From: Pseudomonadota bacterium
GTDB lineage: Bacteria; Pseudomonadota; Alphaproteobacteria; Rhizobiales; Hyphomicrobiaceae
DNA length: 7,084 nt
Reading direction: 5' to 3'
Assembly (NCBI GenBank): GCA_023416575.1
Contig: JAEZHL010000354.1
Location: 1-7,084 of the forward strand
The stretch's first letter is position 1, and every line of letters starts with the position of its first letter. The position numbers and the translations under genes are program-made. Positions 1 to 6,123 of the stretch are shown in pieces. Under the pieces are notes generated by a model that saw nothing but the letters and a program-made list of their open reading frames with translations, had not been told where the DNA came from and searched no databases.

Positions 1-2453
1 TGGCCATTCTCGAGCGCATAGACCCTGTCGGCCAAGGCGAGCACGAGGTCGAGATTGTGCTCGACGATGATGATCGGCACCTCCTGCCGGAGCCTGTCGA
101 ATACGCGGAACAACTCCTCGATCACTGTTGGAGCGAGGCCCTCGAAAGGCTCGTCAAGCAGCAACAGGTTGACATTGCCGGACAGCGCACGAGCGACGGC
201 CAGCATCTGCTGCTCGCCCCCCGACAGGTAATCGGCATGCGACGACAGGCGCTCCTTGAGGCGGGGGAACTGGTCGAAGATCTGCATCTCGTTCCAGACG
301 GTCCCCGTCGTGCCGTCCGTTGAGCGGGCGAGCCGCCCCAATGCCAGGTTGTCATTGACGGACATTCCGGCGAACACACCGCGCCCTTGGGGAACATAGC
401 CGACGCCGGCACGGGCAACCTCCCAGGCGCTCTGCCCGGTGATGTCCTTGCCACGGAGCTTCAGCTTGCCTTCGGCCGCAGGCACGAGACCCGCGATCGC
501 CTTGAGGAAGGTCGACTTCCCGGCACCGTTGCGCCCCAGTAAAGCGACGATCTCGCCCTTCCGTACCTCGAGGCCGGCGCCGTTCAGGATGTGGCTCTTG
601 CCGTAGAAGGTATGCAGGCCATCAACCCGCAGCACCACCTCGCCCGGTCCATTCTGGCGGGCGGCACGGCCGACCACGGGTGGCGTACCGGTGCCAGTAT
701 AGATTTCCTGCACGCGACGATCGGCGCGAATCTCTTCAGGCGATCCCGTGAGCAGCACCTGCCCCTCGTTCATCACCGTCACTTCCTGGCAGAAGGAAAG
801 CACCCGATCGACGTCATGCTCGACGATCAAAATCGGGATAAATCGTGCCATCGTTACGATGAGCCGTGTTACGCGCTCGCGTTCCGCAGCAGCAAGACCG
901 GCGAGCGGCTCATCGAGCAGGATCACACGCGGCTTCGATGCGAGGGCGATGCCGAGATCGACGAGCCGCTGGCCGCCGTAGGACAGGTCGCCGCCCTTGA
1001 TATCCTCGATGCCCTCGAGCCCGAGAAACTTGATCAGCGCTGCGGTGTCTTTGTTGACCGCCTCGAGGGCTCGCGCATCGCGCCACATCGCAAAGCGGGC
1101 TGGATCCTTGGCAATGCCGGATAGCCGGAGATTGTCCTCGATGCTCAAGCCATTGAAGAGCGAGGTGATCTGGAACGACCGGGACAGACCGGCATGGCAG
1201 ATGGCTTCCGGTGCCAGCCCCTGGATCTCGCGACCAAGCAGCCGCACCTTGCCCGTCGTCGGCTGGAAGAGGCCCGAGATGAGGTTGAACAGCGACGTTT
1301 TGCCAGCGCCGTTTGGCCCGATCAGCACGTGGATTTCACCAGCCTTGACGGACAGTGAGGCCTCCTGCACCGCCTTGATGCCGCCGAAGTTGATCGACAC
1401 GCGTTCCGCGACCAGGATCTCGCCAGCCGCCGGTTCCGGCCGGAGCGTTTCGGGCAGAGGCAGGTTGTCGTAGATGCGCCGCCGGCTCATGGCCGCGCTT
1501 TCCTCCGGCGCCGGCCGCCACTTGCGCCTGAGCTTCTCGCCGATGCCCACCAGTCCGCCAGGCAGATACATCACGAACGCCACGAAGATCAGGCCGAACC
1601 AGAACAGCCAGTCACCTGTGACCATGGAGAAGACTTCCCGGAACAGGAAGTAGAACAGCACGCCGACGGCAGGTCCGAGAATGTGGGCGTGCATGCCACC
1701 GATGACGACCATGGCGAGCAACTCGCCCGCGAACTCGATGGACGTCGACTCGGCTGTGACGATGTGGTGAAGGAAGCCCGTCAGGGCCCCGCCGATGCCG
1801 GTGACGACAGCGGACAGAACATAGGCACCGAGCTTGTAGCGCTGGATGTCGAAGCCCTGAAATCGCGCGCGCTGCTGGTTTTCACGGATCGCCACCAGCA
1901 CCATGCCGAAGGGTGAATTCACCACCCGGAGCAGGACGTAGAGGACGCCGAAGCCGATGAGCGCCGTGAAAGCGTAATAGGTGAGGTGGTCGGCGAGATC
2001 GAGCGGGCCGATATGGCCACGGGTCACCCCGCCGAGGCCATCCTCACCACCTGTGACGGCCGTCCAGCGGAATGCGATCGTGTAGGTGAGCGCGGTGAAA
2101 GCGAGCGTGAGCAGGGAGAAATAGACCCCGCGGCGCCGGAGGATGAGCAGGCCGACGACGGTCGAGACCACCGCGGTGAAGACGATGGAGCCGAGAATAG
2201 GCAACACGACCTGTTCGGGCAGAAAGTGCTTTTGCAGGAGCGCTGCCGCATAGGCGCCGAGGCCGAACCATGCCGCGTGGCCGAAACTGACGAGCCCCGT
2301 GTAGCCGACGAGCAGGTTGAGGCCGAGGGCGGCGATGCACAACGTTACGATGGCCGTTGCGGCTGTCATCGTCAGGCCGGCAAAAGGCAGGACGATCGGC
2401 AGGGCCACGAGCACGGTGGCCGCGGCGAGGAGGGTCTTGGTCTTGGAGTTCAT
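1..2453 (-). CDS. LivM-LivG-LivF triple fusion: HAAT-family ABC permease joined to two ATPase domains (3' end outside window)
   Basis: One frame runs from ATG at 2453 to the left edge without a stop (817 full codons). Residues 1 to about 305 are a LivM-type inner-membrane permease: hydrophobic helices, the LivM-like TGGEDGL segment at 135-141 and a cytoplasmic coupling loop near 180-205. A linker of about 40 residues leads to a LivG-type ATPase (about 346-587): Walker A GPNGAGKT from 379, signature LSYGGQ from 490, Walker B with D514 and E515, H-switch H546. A linker of about 20 residues leads to a LivF-type ATPase: Walker A GRNGAGKST from 640, signature LSGGEQ from 743, D767 and E768, H799. 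About 20-40 residues are probably missing at the C terminus. A GAGGG ribosome site (2462-2466) lies inside the end of livH, and the start is 4 nt after the livH stop, suggesting translational coupling. With LivH and the binding protein this should power import. Family is clear; the transported compound is unknown. Confidence 0.93.
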   Translation of the reverse strand, partial: MNSKTKTLLAAATVLVALPIVLPFAGLTMTAATAIVTLCIAALGLNLLVGYTGLVSFGHAAWFGLGAYAAALLQKHFLPEQVVLPILGSIVFTAVVSTVVGLLILRRRGVYFSLLTLAFTALTYTIAFRWTAVTGGEDGLGGVTRGHIGPLDLADHLTYYAFTALIGFGVLYVLLRVVNSPFGMVLVAIRENQQRARFQGFDIQRYKLGAYVLSAVVTGIGGALTGFLHHIVTAESTSIEFAGELLAMVVIGGMHAHILGPAVGVLFYFLFREVFSMVTGDWLFWFGLIFVAFVMYLPGGLVGIGEKLRRKWRPAPEESAAMSRRRIYDNLPLPETLRPEPAAGEILVAERVSINFGGIKAVQEASLSVKAGEIHVLIGPNGAGKTSLFNLISGLFQPTTGKVRLLGREIQGLAPEAICHAGLSRSFQITSLFNGLSIEDNLRLSGIAKDPARFAMWRDARALEAVNKDTAALIKFLGLEGIEDIKGGDLSYGGQRLVDLGIALASKPRVILLDEPLAGLAAAERERVTRLIVTMARFIPILIVEHDVDRVLSFCQEVTVMNEGQVLLTGSPEEIRADRRVQEIYTGTGTPPVVGRAARQNGPGEVVLRVDGLHTFYGKSHILNGAGLEVRKGEIVALLGRNGAGKSTFLKAIAGLVPAAEGKLKLRGKDITGQSAWEVARAGVGYVPQGRGVFAGMSVNDNLALGRLARSTDGTTGTVWNEMQIFDQFPRLKERLSSHADYLSGGEQQMLAVARALSGNVNLLLLDEPFEGLAPTVIEELFRVFDRLRQEVPIIIVEHNLDLVLALADRVYALENG

Positions 2454-2457
2454 CGAA

Positions 2458-3336
2458 TTAGCCCTCAAGCCGCGTCATGCGCTCGCCAAGCAAGCCGCGT
2501 GGTCTGAGCAGGAGCACCAGGAACATCAGGATGTACATGGAGGCTTCGGATGCGGCCGGCACATATTGGACTGTGAGTGAGCGCACGACGCCGACGAGGA
2601 TCGCAGCCAGCACGACGCCCCACATCGAGCCGAGGCCGCCGATAGTGACGACGATGAAAGCGATGGTCAGAATCTCCGAGCCCATCGCCGGATGGACGGT
2701 CGTGATGGGTGAAAACAGTGCACCCCCCATTGCCGCCAGTCCGACGCCGATCATGACCACGGAGGTCATGTAAGGCTGCAGTCGGATGCCGAGAGCGGCC
2801 ACCATATCAGGGCTCTGGATGCCGGCCCGGACGACACGGCCGAACGGCGTCCTGTTGAGAAGGAGCCATGCCGCTGCCACGGTTACGATGACGACGAGGA
2901 GCATGAGCAGCCGGTATTTGGAAAACAGCAGTGGGCCGATGATGATCGGCCCCTTCACGGCCTGCGGCAGAACCTGTGACAGGGGAGACGCGCCCCAGAT
3001 CATCCGGATCGCCTGCTCCGCGAGCATCGCCAGTCCGAATGTTACAAGCAGGCTGAGGATCGGATCTTCCCGGTAGAACCGGCGCAGGATGAAGCGCTCG
3101 AACGCCATGCCGAGAATGGCGACCAGGATCGGTGAGATGACCATGGCGGGCGCAAAGCCCAAGCTCGCGGTCAGCGTCACCGCGAGATACGCCCCGAGCG
3201 CATAGAACCCGCCATGCGCGAGATTGACGATCCCGCCGACCGAGAAAATGAGTGACAGCCCATGGGCGATCAGCAGGTAGTAGCCGGCCAGGATTAAGCC
3301 GTTCACGACTTGCTCGAAAAAGAAGAAGAATTGCAT
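2458..3336 (-). CDS. livH: LivH-type permease of a branched-chain amino acid/HAAT-type ABC importer
   Basis: This 292-residue integral inner-membrane protein has the usual LivH length and layout. The N terminus leads into a first long hydrophobic segment followed by the family-typical VNLAHGG (about residues 37-43). Further hydrophobic segments follow, with a cytoplasmic loop TPFGRVVRAG...AALGI (163-184) that would contact an ATPase domain, and a C-terminal LRPRGLLG near 277-284. It should pair with the LivM part of the downstream fusion to form the membrane channel. Its TAA stop is 4 nt before the fusion start. No strong ribosome site is visible before its ATG, so expression may depend on read-through translation or a weak site. 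An odd detail is five phenylalanines in a row at residues 3-7. Substrate cannot be read from the sequence. Confidence 0.93.
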   Translation of the reverse strand: MQFFFFFEQVVNGLILAGYYLLIAHGLSLIFSVGGIVNLAHGGFYALGAYLAVTLTASLGFAPAMVISPILVAILGMAFERFILRRFYREDPILSLLVTFGLAMLAEQAIRMIWGASPLSQVLPQAVKGPIIIGPLLFSKYRLLMLLVVIVTVAAAWLLLNRTPFGRVVRAGIQSPDMVAALGIRLQPYMTSVVMIGVGLAAMGGALFSPITTVHPAMGSEILTIAFIVVTIGGLGSMWGVVLAAILVGVVRSLTVQYVPAASEASMYILMFLVLLLRPRGLLGERMTRLEG

Positions 3337-3364
3337 GACCGTACTGCCTGATCACCAGCCCCAA

Positions 3365-3392
3365 AGCCGCCCGGGACGATACCCGGGCGGCT
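3365..3392 (-). terminator. Strong hairpin between the binding-protein gene and livH (partial terminator or mRNA stabiliser)
   Basis: In the 81-nt gap there is a perfect inverted repeat: 11-bp G+C-rich arms (AGCCGCCCGGG and its complement) around a 6-nt loop. On the transcribed strand it is followed by only three T (one of them in the stem) and then GGGG, so it lacks a proper U-tract. Hairpins at this place in binding-protein operons are known to protect the upstream message and lower downstream expression, which would give excess binding protein over membrane components. The hairpin is seen directly; the function is inferred. Confidence 0.6.
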
Positions 3393-3417
3393 CATCGTCT
3401 GAAGGGATTCCAGCTGT

Positions 3418-4680
3418 TCAGAGTTTGCAGGACCCGTTGTCCGACGGATAGATCGTCGTCAGAGCAACGTTGCTGGCGGGCACGACGTCGCCGAGCTGGA
3501 GCATGTCGTGCACGCTGTTATAGGTGCCGGTCTTCTTCACCGAGAACGAGTAGGCTTCCTGCACGAGCTGGTGGTCGAACTTCCGGAAGAAGGCTGGACG
3601 CTGCTTGAGGATGTCGAACTCGACCTCGCTCTCGAGATACTCGATGATCTTTTCGTTGTCCGTCCCGCCGACGGCACCGAAAGCCTGGGCGAGGATCTTC
3701 ATCGTGATGTATTCGATCCACGCGTGGTTCTCCGGAACCTCGCCTTTGTAGGCGGCCTTGTAGTCGGCCACGAACTGCTTGGTGCCTGGCGTGTCGACGG
3801 TGTCGAACCAAACGGTCGGCCAGATGCCGCCGAAATTGCCCATGCCTGCTGCCCACGCATCAGCCGTGTTGAGGTTGAAACCGACGCAGGGGAAGCTCAG
3901 CCCGAATTCCGCGTATTGCTTGAGGAAGTTCGTGACCTGGTTGCCACCGAGGTTGAGGCAGACGATGTCCGGCTGGGCTTGGCGGATCTTGAGGATGTTG
4001 GCCGAGAAGTCCGTGGCATCGGTCGGCACCAGGTCGTTGCTGATCAGATCGGCGGAATTGGCAGCGAAGAACGACTTCGCAGCCTTGAGGAGGTCGTGAC
4101 CGAAGACATAGTCGGACGTGACCGTATAGAACTTCTTGCCCTCCAGCATTCCCTGCTGTTTCAGAGCCGTGCCCACCGCATTGACCATCACGGCATTGGG
4201 AATATCGGTGCAGAACATGTAACGGCTGCAGCGATCGGCGCGCAGAACGTCCGATCGCGGCCCCGTGGCAATGAAAAGCTTCTTGTTGCGCTTGGCCACT
4301 TCCGAAATGGCGAGCGCCGATGCCGACGAGATCTCGCCGACGAGGACGTCCACCTTGTCGCGCTCCACCATACGCTGCGCCTTGGTGGCCGCGGTCTCGG
4401 GATTAATGGTGTCCTCGGCGAGGATCTTGATCTCGCGGCCGCCGATGCCGCCCTTGGCGTTGATCTGATCGGCGCCGAGCTTGAAACCCTTTACGGCGTA
4501 TTGACCGAGAATGCCGAGAAATCCGGTCAGCGGCACAAGATGACCGATGACGATCGGCCCGGCCTGGGCGCGCGCCACGGCGGGCATGGCGAGCCCGGTC
4601 AGAGCCGCCGCACCAGCGCCGGCGCCCAGCTTCAGTGCCTCGCGGCGTGTCGTCACGAACGTTGTCTTGTCGTCCTTCAT
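3418..4680 (-). CDS. Periplasmic substrate-binding protein of a HAAT-type ABC importer, with Tat-like signal peptide
   Basis: This is a type I periplasmic binding protein (LivK/Peripla_BP_6 type) of 420 residues from the preferred ATG. The N terminus carries TRREALKLG (twin arginines 12-13), an Ala-rich hydrophobic stretch and a likely cleavage near ARA-QA (about residue 38), which fits Tat export. The mature part starts GPIVIGHLVPLTG, as usual for the family, with NAKGGIGGREI near 74-84 and the ligand-loop-like GEISSASALA near 115-124. Two close cysteines (C151, C157) could form a disulfide. I chose ATG at 4680 because GAGGGA lies 6 nt upstream; a TTG at 4701 would add seven residues but has no better support. 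It should deliver ligand to LivH plus the LivMGF fusion. LivK-like proteins bind amino acids, amides, aromatic acids and others, so the ligand is left open. Confidence 0.92.
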   Translation of the reverse strand: MKDDKTTFVTTRREALKLGAGAGAAALTGLAMPAVARAQAGPIVIGHLVPLTGFLGILGQYAVKGFKLGADQINAKGGIGGREIKILAEDTINPETAATKAQRMVERDKVDVLVGEISSASALAISEVAKRNKKLFIATGPRSDVLRADRCSRYMFCTDIPNAVMVNAVGTALKQQGMLEGKKFYTVTSDYVFGHDLLKAAKSFFAANSADLISNDLVPTDATDFSANILKIRQAQPDIVCLNLGGNQVTNFLKQYAEFGLSFPCVGFNLNTADAWAAGMGNFGGIWPTVWFDTVDTPGTKQFVADYKAAYKGEVPENHAWIEYITMKILAQAFGAVGGTDNEKIIEYLESEVEFDILKQRPAFFRKFDHQLVQEAYSFSVKKTGTYNSVHDMLQLGDVVPASNVALTTIYPSDNGSCKL

Positions 4681-4686
4681 GAGCGT

Positions 4687-4692
4687 TCCCTC
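4687..4692 (-). promoter_or_regulatory. Ribosome binding site of the binding-protein gene
   Basis: GAGGGA lies 6 nt before the ATG at 4680. It favours this start over the in-frame TTG at 4701, which would place the site inside the coding region. Confidence 0.7.
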
Positions 4693-4701
4693 GCTTTGCA
4701 A

Positions 4702-4717
4702 GCCGACACGTGTCGGC
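4702..4717. promoter_or_regulatory. 16-bp perfect palindrome upstream of the binding-protein gene, candidate operator
   Basis: GCCGACACGTGTCGGC is a perfect 16-bp palindrome lying 21 nt before the ATG at 4680 and just upstream of the ribosome site. A symmetric site here is typical of a dimeric repressor or activator. It could instead fold in the mRNA as a 6-bp stem with a 4-nt loop. It is not followed by a T-run on either strand, so it is not an intrinsic terminator. Two shorter dyads (4724-4733 and 4751-4762) lie in the same 96-nt gap. No regulator gene is visible in the window and I could not pick out clear -35/-10 boxes. Confidence 0.5.
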
Positions 4718-4776
4718 GGGATTGGTCGTGACCGTTTGTTTTTGCTCTTGGCCCGTTCGGGCTCGGTCCCCAGGAT

Positions 4777-5385
4777 TCAGGCCAGGGGATAAGAGGTCTG
4801 CTGCATGGGGCCACAGGACGCGAACTTCGCGAGCCATGCGGTCAGCTTCGGCCGACCCGCGCGCCACGGGCGGGCGGAATGGCGAAAATCCAGGTATTCG
4901 AGCGCGGCCGCCACGGCATAGGCGCCGATATGCGGCGCCTTGAGCTTCGAGACGTGATGGGATTCCAGATGATCGGTTGCCGCCATGATCCTGGCGAACT
5001 GGGCATCGATCCACTCCGGCCAGCGCAGCTCTTCAGGCCGGTTCACGAGCTCGTAGCGGACGTTGACGGCCGCTTCCATGATGCCGTCGGCCAGCGCCTC
5101 CAAGGTCAGGATGTCCCATGGGTCCGCCAGCTCCGACGTATAGATGCTCGGCCCGGACCCCTGCCGGTCGAGATACCGACAGATCACCCGGCTGTCGTAC
5201 AGCGCGCCCTGCGAGGTGAGCAGCGTCGGGATCTTGGCTAGCGGATTTCTGCTGGCTAGGTCGCTGTTGCGCTTCACCGGATTGACGGGCGCGATTTCGA
5301 GCGTGAGCGCCACCCCACGCTCGAGAGCGGCAAGGCGGACCTTGCGGGCGAAGGGCGAGGCCGGCGTATGGAGGAGCCGCAGCAT
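4777..5385 (-). CDS. Glutathione S-transferase-like protein
   Basis: This 202-residue protein has the usual length of a cytosolic GST. Residues 1 to about 75 form the thioredoxin-like domain: a first strand MLRLLHT, then SPFARKVR (S10 a possible catalytic or glutathione-contacting residue), the NPLAKIPTL segment with the presumed cis-Pro P53, and DSRVICRYL with D64-S65 expected to bind the glutathione gamma-glutamyl group. An all-helical C-terminal domain follows, including ALADGIMEAAV. The pattern resembles the YibF-like group, whose physiological substrates are poorly defined. It starts 3 nt after the SDR stop, with no clear ribosome site of its own, which suggests coupled translation. Possible roles are conjugation, isomerisation or peroxide or aldehyde handling linked to the two upstream oxidoreductases; this is inference. 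Confidence 0.88.
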   Translation of the reverse strand: MLRLLHTPASPFARKVRLAALERGVALTLEIAPVNPVKRNSDLASRNPLAKIPTLLTSQGALYDSRVICRYLDRQGSGPSIYTSELADPWDILTLEALADGIMEAAVNVRYELVNRPEELRWPEWIDAQFARIMAATDHLESHHVSKLKAPHIGAYAVAAALEYLDFRHSARPWRAGRPKLTAWLAKFASCGPMQQTSYPLA

Positions 5386-5388
5386 GGA

Positions 5389-6087
5389 TTAGACCAGGGC
5401 TCCATTCGGCTGGATGATCTGCCCTGCAACCCACGAAGCCTCATCCGAAGCGAGGAAGGCGACCACGTTGGCGATTTCCCTCGGCTCGCCGACTCGGTTG
5501 AAGGGCGACATTCCCGCCATCCGGGCGATGGTTGCCTCGTCCTTGCCATTGCGGAACAGGTCGGTGTCGACCGGCCCGGGCGCGACCGCATTGACGCGGA
5601 TGCGCCGCCCGGCGAGCTCCTTCTGGGCAGCACGGACGAGGCACTCGACGGCCGCCTTGGTCGCAGCGTAAGGCCCGGTGCCCGGCAGGCTGTGGCGGAC
5701 GAGCGAGGTGGTCAGCGCAATGATCGAGCCGCCATCGGCAACTTGCCGGGCGGCCTCCTGCAGCACGTTGAATGCGCCGAGAACGTTCGTCTCGATCAAG
5801 GCGCGCATGGAATCCGGGGAGAAGTCGGCGAGCGGCCGGCCGGGGACGTTGATCCCGGCATTGGCAACGACGCAGTTGATTGCGTCGCCGAAGCTTGCCT
5901 TGGCCTTTTCGAAAGCGGCAGCAACGGAAGCCGCGTCGCGGACGTCCGCCTGAATTCCTCCCGGCTCGCGGCCGGGATTGTTGACGTAGGTGTAGGCGAC
6001 GTTCCAGCCGTTCGCCTTCAGGACCGAAACGCAGGCGGCGCCGATGCCGCGTGAGCCGCCGACGACCAGAGCATTTCTTCCACTCAT
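5389..6087 (-). CDS. Short-chain dehydrogenase/reductase (classical SDR, FabG-like)
   Basis: This is a complete 232-residue classical SDR, a soluble NAD(P)-dependent alcohol dehydrogenase or carbonyl reductase. Visible motifs in order are the Rossmann glycine motif GGSRGIG (10-16), NAG at 76-78, N101 in NVLGAF, S128, and the YxxxK pair Y140 and K144, so the Asn-Ser-Tyr-Lys tetrad is complete. RVNAVAPGPVDTDL (164-177) follows as expected. The Arg in the glycine motif and no acidic residue at the end of the second strand (YTYVNNPG) point to NADP(H), an inference. Start at 6087 is supported by GGAAGGA 7 nt upstream. It follows the aldehyde dehydrogenase by 36 nt and precedes the GST by 3 nt, as in an operon. 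FabG proper is less likely given this context. Substrate unknown. Confidence 0.93.
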   Translation of the reverse strand: MSGRNALVVGGSRGIGAACVSVLKANGWNVAYTYVNNPGREPGGIQADVRDAASVAAAFEKAKASFGDAINCVVANAGINVPGRPLADFSPDSMRALIETNVLGAFNVLQEAARQVADGGSIIALTTSLVRHSLPGTGPYAATKAAVECLVRAAQKELAGRRIRVNAVAPGPVDTDLFRNGKDEATIARMAGMSPFNRVGEPREIANVVAFLASDEASWVAGQIIQPNGALV

Positions 6088-6094
6088 GACGTGA

Positions 6095-6101
6095 TCCTTC
6101 C
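6095..6101 (-). promoter_or_regulatory. Ribosome binding site of the SDR gene
   Basis: GGAAGGA lies 7 nt before the ATG at 6087, within the 36-nt gap after the aldehyde dehydrogenase stop. It is the strongest Shine-Dalgarno match in the window and fixes the SDR start. Confidence 0.75.
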
Positions 6102-6123
6102 AATTTTCTTCTGAACGGTGCGC

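Noticed and set aside
640..700. Stop codon or frameshift separating LivG from LivF
   Set aside because: Codon-by-codon reading through this stretch gave no stop, and motifs on both sides are in the same phase.
591..2507. Plus-strand open frames opposite the transporter fusion (such as 591-1124 and 1986-2507)
   Set aside because: They lie opposite conserved ABC motifs and have the skewed composition of antisense frames.
2933..2952. 8-bp inverted repeat with a 4-nt loop inside livH
   Set aside because: It follows from the codons of the symmetric peptide GPIIIGP and has no T-run, so coding explains it.
3313..3336. Run of Phe codons at the livH start as a slippage site
   Set aside because: The run is mixed TTC/TTT with at most five identical bases in a row, and the frame downstream is intact.
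4678..4701. TTG at 4701 as start of the binding protein
   Set aside because: The ATG at 4680 has GAGGGA at good spacing and directly precedes a normal signal peptide; the TTG would put that site inside the gene.
3508..4731. Long plus-strand open frame (407 codons) opposite the binding-protein gene
   Set aside because: It is antisense to a clear binding protein, has no recognisable domain, and such open antisense frames are common in G+C-rich genes.
4751..4762. Possible intrinsic terminator after the GST gene
   Set aside because: The stem is only 5 bp and is followed on the transcribed strand by an A-rich, not T-rich, stretch.
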